Assembly (NCBI RefSeq): GCF_006658505.1
Contig: NZ_VFUZ01000011.1
Location: 1 to 64,000, forward strand
Direction of reading: 5' to 3'
Source of the DNA: Mesorhizobium sp. B2-4-15
GTDB lineage: Bacteria; Pseudomonadota; Alphaproteobacteria; Rhizobiales; Rhizobiaceae
DNA: 64,000 nt
Below, one piece after another: positions 35,436 through 42,604 of this stretch. Position numbers and translations under genes: made by a program. Position 1 is the first letter of the stretch, and every line of letters begins with the position of its first letter. A model generated the notes under the pieces. It searched no databases. It had not been told where the DNA came from and was given only the letters and a program-made list of their open reading frames with translations.

Positions 35436-35626
35436 GCTTCGTCATCCTATGGCGGAGCAAGGAGCGCAGCGACGCGGCGCAGACCATAGGATCCATGCCG
35501 TGACGTTAAAGCGTTGAAAACGGTGCAGAATTCTGCGCCGTTGCATCCTTCGATCGACGTCTCGGCATGGATCCTCGGGTCTTCGCGACGCCGCTTCGCG
35601 GCTGCTCCGCCCGTGGATGACGAAGC
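35436..35626. repeat. Inverted-ended intergenic repeat, family B copy 2
   Basis: A 191-bp element with perfect 12-bp inverted ends GCTTCGTCATCC/GGATGACGAAGC and the same internal order as the copy at 14209. It lies between the DUF1428 and sulfotransferase genes and has no coding capacity. Confidence 0.85.
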
Positions 35627-35659
35627 TGGGTGGGCTTCGGCTAATCCATAAGGGGGGCG

Positions 35660-37492
35660 CTAATCCAGCCTGTCGAGCAACGGTTTCAGCCTGTCGCCAT
35701 AGCGCTTCCACAGGTCGACAGAGCCTTGATACATCGGCTGGCGCACTTGCGCGGCGGAAGCCGTGCGCACCGGCCGGTCGGTCTCGTGGAACGACAGCAC
35801 GGCATCGTCCCAGGGCAGCCCGAGATAGTCGATGAGCGCACGGCTCTGCCCTTCCTGGTCGGCGACGAAATCCTCGTAGCGCACATCATGCACGACACCG
35901 GGCAGCACCTTGTGCCAATGCGCCATGATGTCTGTGTAGAGATTGTGGAAATCGGCGAGTTCGGCCAAGTCATAGCCATAGCGATGGCTGTCGCCGCGGA
36001 AATGCACTTTATAGATCGAGAGGCAGGTTGCCGCCGCATCGCGGGCACAGTGGATGATCCTGGCCTTTGGCATCATCATGTGGATGAAGCCGACGAGCAG
36101 GAAGTTGCCCGGCATCTTGTCGGTGACGTGGCGCATATGCGGATAGTGGGCATGCAGCATGTCGAGATAGGCCTGCCCCGCCTCGGCGAAATCCGCATCA
36201 TCCGCGTCGGATACGCCCCAGGGGAAACCACCCGGCATGTTCGACGGAAACTGCTTGCCCACCGCCTTCTTCAGGATGCTGAGCTCACCCGCGCCATAGA
36301 CCCGCGGATGGCTGGCGATGATCTGTTCGACCAGCGTCGTGCCCGAGCGCGGCATGCCGACGACGAAGATCGGCGCGTCATCGGCGATCGCGCTCGGCCT
36401 GTGCCTTTCGAAGAAGCCGGCATCGAACACCGTCTTCATCGCCTCGAACTCGGCGCGTGTCTTCAAGGGATCGTAGTCGATGCCCTTGCGGCGGATGGCA
36501 TTGCCTTCGGCGAAATAGTCGAAGGCCCTGCTATAGTCCTTCAGATCGTCGTTGGCCTTGCCGAGGCCGAAGGACAGCTGCATGCGGGCCAGGCTGTCCT
36601 GCGGCGCCTTGGCATGCTGGGCCTCCATGCCGGCCAATTCGGCGTCGCGCTCCTTCTGCCGCTTGACCTGCGTCAGCATCAGCCAGGCACGGGCCATGGC
36701 GGGCTGGACCTCCACTGCTTGCCGGAACAGATCCGCCGCCTCGTCGAGCTGGCCCTTTTCCATCAGCCCGACGCCGAGCCCATGCAACAGGTCGGCATCC
36801 TTCGGGCGTATCGCCAGCGCTTCGCGGAAGGCAGACAGCGCCTCGTCCAGCCGCCCGGCTTCCTGCAGGGTTTCGGCAAGCCCGATGCGGGCGCGTACAT
36901 GAAATGGATTGCGCGTGACCGTGCCGCGGTAGATCTCTTCGGCCTCCTCGAACTGGCCGAGCTGCTTCAGCGACGAACCGAGGTTGTCGCGCGCCGCCAG
37001 CTGTTCCGGCCGCAGGTCCACCGCGCCTCGGAAGAAATCGATCGCCGCCGCGACGCGGCCGAGGTCGCGCATCACCGTGCCGAAATTGTTTAGGAAATCG
37101 GGATTCGTCGGCTGCAGGCTCACCGACTGTTCGAGGAGTTCCAGCCCCTCTTCGCTACGCCCGGTCTGATGCAGCAGCAATCCCAGGAAATGCGCGGCCG
37201 CCGCGTGTTTGGGCTGATGCGCCAGCACCTGCCGGTAGATTGACTCAGCCTCTTGCCGGCGCCCGGCCTGGTGCAGTTGCAGCGCCTGCTGCACATACTG
37301 GTCGAGGCCCAGCGGCGGCTGGCCTCCCGCGCCAGACTTGGCCGCGCCAGGCCTGGCTCCCGCACCCGCCGCTCTTCTCTGATCTCTGTTAATGGGAAAC
37401 CTGCCGTGTTTGTGCGCCTGCCGCGATCTAGGCCATTGGCGCCAAAGGTTCAAGGCTTTGCTTGTCTGCCTCGGCCATTGCGTTGCCGGCAA
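35660..37492 (-). CDS. Tetratricopeptide-repeat sulfotransferase
   Basis: About 610 residues. Residues about 65-300 carry TPR units (for example YVQQALQLHQAGRRQEAESIYRQ) through roughly seven repeats. A C-terminal sulfotransferase domain has the PAPS 5'-phosphosulfate loop GMPRSGTTLVEQI (about 375-387) and a later ARIIHCARDAAATCLSIY as the 3'-phosphate motif. It probably transfers sulfate to a sugar or protein. No ATG start exists: TTG at 37492 is the longest option, and the first ATG lies after the first repeats, so the start is uncertain. No neighbour explains the acceptor. Confidence 0.8.
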   Translation of the reverse strand: MPATQWPRQTSKALNLWRQWPRSRQAHKHGRFPINRDQRRAAGAGARPGAAKSGAGGQPPLGLDQYVQQALQLHQAGRRQEAESIYRQVLAHQPKHAAAAHFLGLLLHQTGRSEEGLELLEQSVSLQPTNPDFLNNFGTVMRDLGRVAAAIDFFRGAVDLRPEQLAARDNLGSSLKQLGQFEEAEEIYRGTVTRNPFHVRARIGLAETLQEAGRLDEALSAFREALAIRPKDADLLHGLGVGLMEKGQLDEAADLFRQAVEVQPAMARAWLMLTQVKRQKERDAELAGMEAQHAKAPQDSLARMQLSFGLGKANDDLKDYSRAFDYFAEGNAIRRKGIDYDPLKTRAEFEAMKTVFDAGFFERHRPSAIADDAPIFVVGMPRSGTTLVEQIIASHPRVYGAGELSILKKAVGKQFPSNMPGGFPWGVSDADDADFAEAGQAYLDMLHAHYPHMRHVTDKMPGNFLLVGFIHMMMPKARIIHCARDAAATCLSIYKVHFRGDSHRYGYDLAELADFHNLYTDIMAHWHKVLPGVVHDVRYEDFVADQEGQSRALIDYLGLPWDDAVLSFHETDRPVRTASAAQVRQPMYQGSVDLWKRYGDRLKPLLDRLD

Positions 37493-37555
37493 ATCGGCTC
37501 GCTCGCAAGCAGCGCTTGCCTTCTTCCCTGCTGGAAGGAAGAGGGCAACAGTCCC

Positions 37556-37960
37556 TCAGCACGGCCCATCGCCAACGATGCGGTAGTCCGACGCGCGGGC
37601 CTCGCAAGCGTTGGGGAAGGTGCGCATCTCGCCATGCCGACGGGCGCAGACGGGCGCGTATTCACGGGTACAGAAGGTCTGCTCTTCGCCACCTCCACCG
37701 CCGTCGCGACAGGGGCCGTCGCGCACGATGCGGTAGCCGGCGCGGTCGGCAAGGCAGGCATTGGCGAAGGTCTGGCGGTCGCCGCCGCGCCGGGCGCAGA
37801 CAGGCTCATATTGCTTGGTGCAGAATTGCGGTTCGGGGCGCGACGGACGCGGACGTGGCCCCGGCCCATCATCGACGACGACGGTGCAGGCGGCCAGAAG
37901 CGCCGACAGAAGCAGGACGGCGAACCCCTGCCGCGAAAAGATTGACGCCAGAAACTTCAT
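37556..37960 (-). CDS. Lipoprotein with two Kazal-type inhibitor domains
   Basis: A 134-residue protein. The signal sequence ends LLSALLAAC, a good lipobox, so it is membrane-anchored. A Pro/Arg spacer is followed by two homologous Kazal-like units beginning FCTKQYEPVCARRGGDRQTF and FCTREYAPVCARRHGEMRTF. Each ends DGPC and contains FxNACxA, the Kazal core spacing with six conserved residues but fewer cysteines than canonical eukaryotic domains. A Gly-rich hinge separates them. ATG at 37960 has GGGAGAG upstream. By inference it binds or inhibits a serine protease at the envelope. Confidence 0.82.
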   Translation of the reverse strand: MKFLASIFSRQGFAVLLLSALLAACTVVVDDGPGPRPRPSRPEPQFCTKQYEPVCARRGGDRQTFANACLADRAGYRIVRDGPCRDGGGGGEEQTFCTREYAPVCARRHGEMRTFPNACEARASDYRIVGDGPC

Positions 37961-38212
37961 GCTGATCTCTCCCTCGGTCCCGATCCTGGCCATTCCCTTG
38001 TCAAATGCAACCCCGTCGCGCTCGCCACACGGGAAAAGGGTATGGGGCGTGGCGGGCGCCAGTTAGGATCGAAGACGTCCCTGGCCCATGCGTGACTGCG
38101 GCTGTGGGCCGATGACCCGCCAGGCAACGAAGCCTATTTGCGGCCGATCGCCGCTCAAATCGGTCGATTCTTGCGTCGGGATGCGCTCATAATGGCGGCC
38201 CGCGGCGCTATC

Positions 38213-38241
38213 TTGCAACCTTCACGTTTCCATGCGATAAA
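38213..38241 (+). promoter_or_regulatory. Probable promoter of the first cold-shock gene
   Basis: TTGCAA (38213-38218), a 17-bp spacer and GATAAA (38236-38241) form a good sigma70-like promoter. The start point would fall near 38248, right at the stem-loop, giving a 5' leader of about 200 nt. This lies in the 489-bp gap 37961-38449, which holds no gene. Confidence 0.55.
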
Positions 38242-38276
38242 TTCCGTGTTCGGGCATTTGCGACCCGGAGAGCGGA
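38242..38276 (+). promoter_or_regulatory. 5' leader stem-loop of first csp gene (CGGG-CATTTGC-CCCG)
   Basis: Inner stem CGGG/CCCG with loop CATTTGCGA and outer stem TTCCG/CGGAA. The same loop and inner stem occur upstream of the second csp gene (38934-38957). Between this hairpin and the start codon is a further terminator-like hairpin (CCCCG/CGGGG, then TTTT, about 38320-38343). Confidence 0.5.
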
Positions 38277-38449
38277 ACGTTTTGGACGACCTTTCCCCGA
38301 TACTGTGAATCTCTGACGGCCCCGTTTTTCGGCGGGGGGTTTTGACCATGCGCCAATGCATGACTGCCGAAGCAACCACCGGGAACTGCCCTCGACGCCA
38401 GGTGGCGGGCAGGACCACCAAAGACTGAACGGGTGAAGGAGTTTCCCCA

Positions 38450-38662
38450 ATGGCCCAGACCGGCACCGTTAAATTCTTCAATGCGACCAAAGGCTTCGGT
38501 TTCATCACGCCCGACGGCGGCGCCAAGGACGTGTTCGTCCACATTTCCGCGATCGAGGCATCGGGCCTGCGCACGCTCGTCGACGGCCAGAAGGTTACCT
38601 TCGACGTCGAGCCGGACCGCATGGGCAAGGGCCCGAAGGCGGTCAATCTCCGCGCGGCCTGA
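38450..38662 (+). CDS. cspA: Cold-shock domain protein (CspA type), copy 1
   Basis: A 70-residue single cold-shock domain. The RNA-binding motifs KGFGFI (RNP1, 15-20) and VFVHI (RNP2, about 29-33) are intact. It binds single-stranded RNA and DNA and helps translation at low temperature or on stress. ATG at 38450 has AAGGAG upstream. The long leader with stem-loops and a strong terminator at 38748 suggest a single-gene mRNA. A near-identical paralogue lies 330 bp downstream. Confidence 0.93.
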   Translation: MAQTGTVKFFNATKGFGFITPDGGAKDVFVHISAIEASGLRTLVDGQKVTFDVEPDRMGKGPKAVNLRAA

Positions 38663-38747
38663 ACCATCGGGACGCCACCCGCTCTTGATGGCGGGCGAAT
38701 GAGGGTCGGAGCTTGCCCAGCCTCTGGGCACGCAGACAGATTTTTGA

Positions 38748-38777
38748 AGGCGCGGCGTTTTTTGTCGCGCCTTTTTC
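38748..38777 (+). terminator. Rho-independent terminator of csp copy 1
   Basis: The stem AGGCGCG/CGCGCCT with a T-containing loop is followed by TTTTT (38773-38777), 86 bp after the stop codon. Confidence 0.8.
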
Positions 38778-38801
38778 ATATCCGCGCGGAACAGCATAAA
38801 A

Positions 38802-38845
38802 GCATGTCGCCCCAAAATGGTTCCGGTTTTGGGTCAACGACATGC
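38802..38845. repeat. Short intergenic palindrome (GCATGTCG...CGACATGC)
   Basis: Inverted arms GCATGTCG/CGACATGC with inner CCCAAAA/TTTTGGG, the same subfamily as the copy at 2937. A second, perfect hairpin GGACTTAAAGCGC...GCGCTTTAAGTCC follows at 38856-38884; this pairing of the two is typical of the element. Confidence 0.82.
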
Positions 38846-38933
38846 GTCATAACAAGGACTTAAAGCGCAACGCGCTTTAAGTCCCCGCAAAACTTTCTCT
38901 TGCCGATGACGCTAAAATAAAGGACAAATTTCC

Positions 38934-38957
38934 TCTCGGGCATTTGCCGGCCCGAGA
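38934..38957 (+). promoter_or_regulatory. 5' leader stem-loop of second csp gene
   Basis: A perfect 8-bp stem TCTCGGGC/GCCCGAGA with loop ATTTGCCG. It shares CGGGCATTTGC with the loop region at 38251. A promoter-like TTGCCG-17-GACAAA (38900-38928) would start transcription close to the hairpin. It lies 31 bp before the start codon. Confidence 0.5.
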
Positions 38958-38987
38958 CTGGAGTTTATGGGATCAAAGGAGCTTCCC

Positions 38988-39200
38988 ATGCCGCAGACCG
39001 GCACCGTCAAATTCTTCAACCATGCCAAAGGCTTCGGCTTCATCACGCCGGACGATGGCGCGAAGGATGTCTTCGTCCATATTTCGGCCGTGCAGGCGTC
39101 GGGTCTTCCCGGTCTCGAAGATGGGCAGAAAGTGACATTCGACACCGAGCCGGATAAACGCGGCAAGGGTCCGAAGGCCGTCAACCTGTCGATCGGCTGA
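38988..39200 (+). CDS. cspA: Cold-shock domain protein (CspA type), copy 2
   Basis: A 70-residue cold-shock domain about 80 percent identical by eye to the upstream copy. KGFGFI and VFVHI are present. ATG at 38988 has AAAGGAG at ideal spacing. It differs from copy 1 mainly in the loop HAKGF and the C-terminal third ([13 protein letters not shown]). A tandem pair with related 5' hairpins suggests duplication of the whole transcription unit. It is likely an RNA chaperone. Confidence 0.93.
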   Translation: MPQTGTVKFFNHAKGFGFITPDDGAKDVFVHISAVQASGLPGLEDGQKVTFDTEPDKRGKGPKAVNLSIG

Positions 39201-39216
39201 GCCGGCTTCAGGCCGA

Positions 39217-39260
39217 ACGCTCCGGCAGGCCAGGTCCGCTTTCTGGAGCGTGCGTTTTTT
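39217..39260 (+). terminator. Rho-independent terminator of csp copy 2
   Basis: The arms ACGCTCC (39217-39223) and GGAGCGT (39245-39251) are followed by GCG and TTTTTT. Confidence 0.7.
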
Positions 39261-39386
39261 GACGCTTGTGGCGGCGCGGCACATTAATCCGTTCAGCCCC
39301 CGTTCAGCCACGGTCTCATATTAATCTTTCGTAAAGCCGGACCGCATCCCCGAAAAATCATACGGGCCGGCACGAAGGAGATCGAC

Positions 39387-39818
39387 ATGAACCGAATTTT
39401 CAAGACAGCCGTGCTGTCCGCCGCCGTGGCCGCCACGATGCTTGTGGCCCTGCCCGCGGCCAACGCCGATGACTGGCATCGTTGGCATCATCACGGTCAC
39501 GGCCATGGCGACGCCGTCGCAGCCGGCGTCCTCGGCCTCGCCGCCGGTGCGCTGATCGGCGGTGCATTGGCCAACCAGCAACCCCCGCCGTCTGACTATT
39601 ACGATGACGGTTACTACTATGATCGTGACGTGAGCGTGCGCCCGGCCCCTGTCCGCCGCTACTACGCGGAGCCTCGGGTGGTGTATGCCGACCGGTATGC
39701 CGAGCCGTGGACGCGGGGCTGGTACGAGTATTGCTCGGACCGTTACCGCACCTTCAATTCCCGCACCGGCACCTTCACCGGCAATGACGGCGAACAGCAT
39801 TTCTGCACGGCCAACTGA
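39387..39818 (+). CDS. BA14K family protein
   Basis: A 143-residue exported protein. The signal peptide (1-27, ending PAANA) is followed by a His/Trp-rich stretch (DDWHRWHHHGHGHG). A glycine-rich membrane-like segment follows (about 45-65, AAGVLGLAAGALIGGALA), then a Tyr-rich spacer. The C-terminal BA14K signature is RGWYEYCSDRYRTFNSRTGT with DGEQHFC. BA14K was first described as an immunoreactive, lectin-like protein of Brucella and affects the cell surface and LPS in that genus. ATG 39387 has GAAGGAG upstream. A terminator follows. Confidence 0.88.
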   Translation: MNRIFKTAVLSAAVAATMLVALPAANADDWHRWHHHGHGHGDAVAAGVLGLAAGALIGGALANQQPPPSDYYDDGYYYDRDVSVRPAPVRRYYAEPRVVYADRYAEPWTRGWYEYCSDRYRTFNSRTGTFTGNDGEQHFCTAN

Positions 39819-39830
39819 GGTTCCCCTGCC

Positions 39831-39874
39831 CCAAACAAAAAGCGCTGACCGCAAGGCCGGCGTTTTTTGTTTGG
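39831..39874 (+). terminator. Terminator after the BA14K gene
   Basis: The inverted arms CCAAACAAAAA and TTTTTTGTTTGG enclose a GC-rich inner hairpin. The T-rich 3' arm would serve termination on the plus strand. Confidence 0.6.
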
Positions 39875-39922
39875 ATTCTAGGGTTTTGAGGCGGCAATCT
39901 GCGTTTGCAAAAGTCAGCGCCG

Positions 39923-40148
39923 CCCCTCATCCGCCTGCCGGCACCTTCTCCCCGTAGAGGGACGAGGAGAAGAGAACTGACCGCAATGCTGGCGCTGGTA
40001 CTGCGAAGCTGGAGATTGGCGAAATCCTCGGTGCGGGCTGTCTTTCTCCCCGTCCTATACGGGGAGTTGAGAAGTGGTCCGCACAGCGGACGAAAAAGCC
40101 AATTGCTTGGCTTTTCGAACGACGAACGTCCGGCAGGACAATGAGGGG
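39923..40148. repeat. MITE-like repeat, family A copy 3
   Basis: A 226-bp element with ends CCCCTCATCCGCC and AATGAGGGG. The internal TATACGGGGAGTTGAGAAGT and AAGCCAATTGCTTGGCTT blocks are shared with the 31031 copy. No coding capacity. Confidence 0.85.
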
Positions 40149-40211
40149 CAGCGCCAGCTTTCGGAAACGGCTTGGTTAAGTTGGTTCGGGATCGTCTGAA
40201 TCCCTATTGAA

Positions 40212-40850
40212 TTAGACCAAAAACGGATTGGTCCGCCGCTCCTCGCCGAAGCGGCCGCCCGGCCCATGGCCGCAGATGAAGCCGATATCGTCGCCGAGCG
40301 GCAGAAGCTTGTCCTTTATCGAAGCGATCAGCGCCGCATGGTCGCCACCCGGCAGGTCGGTGCGGCCGACCGAGCCGCGAAACAGCACGTCGCCGACATG
40401 GGCGAATTTGGCCGCCCGGTTGTAATAGACGACGTGGCCCGGCGCGTGGCCGGGGCAATGCAGCACCTCGAAATGATGCGAGCCGAACGACACGGTTTCC
40501 CCCTCGGTCAGGAACCGGTCGGGCACGCAATTGCGCGAACCGGCGATGCCGTAGCGCCTGCCCTGGTTTTCCAGATTGTCGAGCAAGGGTTTGTCGGCCT
40601 CGTGCGGGCCGACAATCTCGATGCCCAGCGCCGCCTTGAGCTCCATCGCACCGCCGGCGTGATCGATGTGGCCATGCGTGATCCAGATGGCCCCGGCCGT
40701 GATCGCATTGTCCTTCAACACGCCCAGCACCTTGTCGATGTCGCCGCCTGGATCGACGACGACGCCGTGCTTGTCGTCCATGTCGAACAGGATGGTGCAG
40801 TTCTGCTGGAACGGTGTGACCGGTACGATGCCGGCATTGAGCTGACCCAT
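40212..40850 (-). CDS. MBL-fold metallo-hydrolase, glyoxalase II-like
   Basis: A 212-residue metallo-beta-lactamase-fold protein. THGHIDHAGG (58-67) supplies HxHxDH. The later ligands are HCPGHAPGH (His), VGDVLFRGSVGRTDLPGG (Asp) and a late CGHGPGG (His). This is the glyoxalase II-like (YcbL/GloC) branch, hydrolysing thioesters such as S-lactoylglutathione. ATG at 40850 with AAAGGA upstream is preferred over an in-frame start at 40871. The gene is monocistronic. Confidence 0.87.
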   Translation of the reverse strand: MGQLNAGIVPVTPFQQNCTILFDMDDKHGVVVDPGGDIDKVLGVLKDNAITAGAIWITHGHIDHAGGAMELKAALGIEIVGPHEADKPLLDNLENQGRRYGIAGSRNCVPDRFLTEGETVSFGSHHFEVLHCPGHAPGHVVYYNRAAKFAHVGDVLFRGSVGRTDLPGGDHAALIASIKDKLLPLGDDIGFICGHGPGGRFGEERRTNPFLV

Positions 40851-40941
40851 GATCGTCCTTTCGATGTCCAAGCGGTGATGTAGAGGCGCCGGTGAAAGGC
40901 GTCCACCCCTCGAAAGACGAACAGTCAGTCGTCTTAAAACG

Positions 40942-40967
40942 GAATGGGCGGCCGAAGCCGCCCATTC
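40942..40967 (-). terminator. Terminator of the Gly-rich membrane protein gene
   Basis: A perfect 11-bp stem GAATGGGCGGC/GCCGCCCATTC with a 4-base loop lies 23 bp past the stop codon. On the minus strand it is followed by a short T run. Confidence 0.78.
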
Positions 40968-40989
40968 GAAAATCTTAGACAGAAATCGC

Positions 40990-41307
40990 CTACTTCTTCA
41001 TGGCGCCCATGACCGCGCCGACGATGGCGGTCAGGATCGCCCCGCCGCCGGCGCCGCCGACGATGTTCTTCAGGTTGAGCGCGCTGCCGAGACCGCTCGT
41101 CGCCGCCGCGGCCGCTTCCGGAGTGATCGTGCCGCCGCCGAGCAGGCTGCCGAGGATCGCCGCGCCGCCGACGCCGCCAACGGCTCCGGCCAGGATTTTG
41201 GGAAGCTGTCCCATCGCCGCCGTCTTGATCGCCGCGCCGACCGCCTGGCCACCGATGATGCCTGTAATGATCTGAATGATGATCGGAAGAAGCGTGTTCA
41301 TGTCCAT
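40990..41307 (-). CDS. Small Gly/Ala-rich membrane protein
   Basis: A 105-residue, almost wholly hydrophobic protein with GxxxG-type patches: LLPIIIQIITGIIGGQAVGAAI, ILAGAVGGVGGAAILGSLLGGG and GGAGGGAILTAIVGAVMGAMKK. ATG at 41307 has GGAGGGAC upstream; a second ATG follows two codons later. The glycine zipper-like layout suggests a pore- or membrane-associating peptide of unknown role. The family is common in rhizobia without a defined function. Confidence 0.72.
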   Translation of the reverse strand: MDMNTLLPIIIQIITGIIGGQAVGAAIKTAAMGQLPKILAGAVGGVGGAAILGSLLGGGTITPEAAAAATSGLGSALNLKNIVGGAGGGAILTAIVGAVMGAMKK

Positions 41308-41403
41308 ATTGCCAGTCCCTCCATAGCTGCCAGCCTCCCGGGCCGACGCCATCATGAGACGCCGAATTGGATGAAAGTCAAATGCACAAACGCTGAAATA
41401 AAA

Positions 41404-41425
41404 GGGGCGGTTCGAAAACCGCCCC
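41404..41425 (-). terminator. Terminator of ilvE
   Basis: A 9-bp stem GGGGCGGTT/AACCGCCCC with a 4-base loop lies 28 bp downstream of the ilvE stop, with T residues after it on the minus strand. Confidence 0.78.
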
Positions 41426-41452
41426 TACTTGCGCGAAAAGCTGTGACTTTCG

Positions 41453-42346
41453 TTATTCTGCGGCGATCGCATGCTTGGGCTGAACGGCCACAGAATAGTC
41501 GTTCATCAGGTTCTTGGCGATCTCGCCGACCTCGAATCGGTAGGGGCCGATCTCAGAAACCGGCGTGACTTCCGCCGCGGTTCCCGTCAGGAAGCATTGC
41601 TCGAAGCCTTCGAGTTCCTCCGGCATGATGACGCGTTCGATGACCTCCAGGCCGCGATCCCTGGCCAGGCCAATGACCGTGCGGCGGGTGATGCCGTCGA
41701 GGAAACAGTCGGGCTTCGGCGTATGGACCTTGCCGTCCTTGACGAAGAAGATGTTGGCGCCGGTCGCTTCGGCGACCTGGCCGCGCCAGTCGAGCATCAT
41801 GGCGTCGGCATATCCCTTGGCCTCGGCGGCGTGCTTGGACATGGTGCAGATCATGTAGAGGCCAGCGGCCTTCGACTTGGACGGCGCGGTGCGCGGGTCG
41901 GGCCGGCGCCATTCCGCCACGTCGAGCCGAATGCCCTTCAGCTTCTGCGCCGGATCGAAATAGCTCGGCCACTGCCAGATGGCGATGGCAACATTGATGC
42001 GGTTGTTCTGCGCCGAAACACCCATCTGCTCGCTGCCGCGCCAGGCGATCGGCCGGACATAGGCGTCCTGGAAACCCTGCTTCTTCAAAAGTTTGGTCGA
42101 AGCATCATTGAGCTCGGCCACCGAATAGGGGATCTTGAAGCCGAGCAGGCGCGCCGATTCATGCAGACGCTCGGTATGCTCGTTGAGCTTGAAGATCACG
42201 CCGCCATAGGCGCGTTCGCCTTCAAACACCGCGCTGGCGTAATGCAGGCCATGGGTCAGCACATGAATCTTGGCGTCGCCCCATGGAACGAACTCGCCGT
42301 TCATCCAGATGAAGCCGTCCAGTTGATCGAAGGGAACGGATGCCAT
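41453..42346 (-). CDS. ilvE: Branched-chain amino acid aminotransferase
   Basis: Transfers amino groups between glutamate and the 2-oxo acids of valine, leucine and isoleucine (PLP-dependent, fold IV). The 297-residue length is right. HYASAVFEGERAYGG (35-49), the PLP lysine K159 in PSKSKAAGLYM and the phosphate-contacting FLTGTAAEVTPV near the C-terminus identify class IV. ATG 42346 has a GGAGGT-type site upstream. It is divergent from the MarR/OmpR/kinase trio, an arrangement conserved in rhizobia. Confidence 0.92.
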   Translation of the reverse strand: MASVPFDQLDGFIWMNGEFVPWGDAKIHVLTHGLHYASAVFEGERAYGGVIFKLNEHTERLHESARLLGFKIPYSVAELNDASTKLLKKQGFQDAYVRPIAWRGSEQMGVSAQNNRINVAIAIWQWPSYFDPAQKLKGIRLDVAEWRRPDPRTAPSKSKAAGLYMICTMSKHAAEAKGYADAMMLDWRGQVAEATGANIFFVKDGKVHTPKPDCFLDGITRRTVIGLARDRGLEVIERVIMPEELEGFEQCFLTGTAAEVTPVSEIGPYRFEVGEIAKNLMNDYSVAVQPKHAIAAE

Positions 42347-42562
42347 GGTAACCTCCCGCGGGCGCCGGCCCGCATATCTTCAGCGTCGTTGCGTGTTCTT
42401 TTTGGCCGCGCCGTGAGATTGGAGACGCCAGCCGGTGTCTCGAAGCGTAAGCGGATAATCGCGCTCTGGCAAACTCAGGAAATTCCGGAAAAACCCGCCC
42501 GTCTTGCCTTTTTGTTCGCAATCCGCCCAAAAGCTTGTCAAAAATTATCATTGCAGGGAAAT

Positions 42563-42583
42563 TACGTCAATAGTACTGACATA
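42563..42583. promoter_or_regulatory. Candidate operator of the MarR gene
   Basis: A 21-bp near-perfect palindrome TACGTCA...TGACATA with only a few mismatched positions lies 22 bp upstream of the MarR-family start. It overlaps a CATAAT -10-like box. Its symmetry and position suggest autoregulation by that protein. Confidence 0.55.
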
Positions 42584-42604
42584 ATCTCCTGTTCCCATGG
42601 AGAA

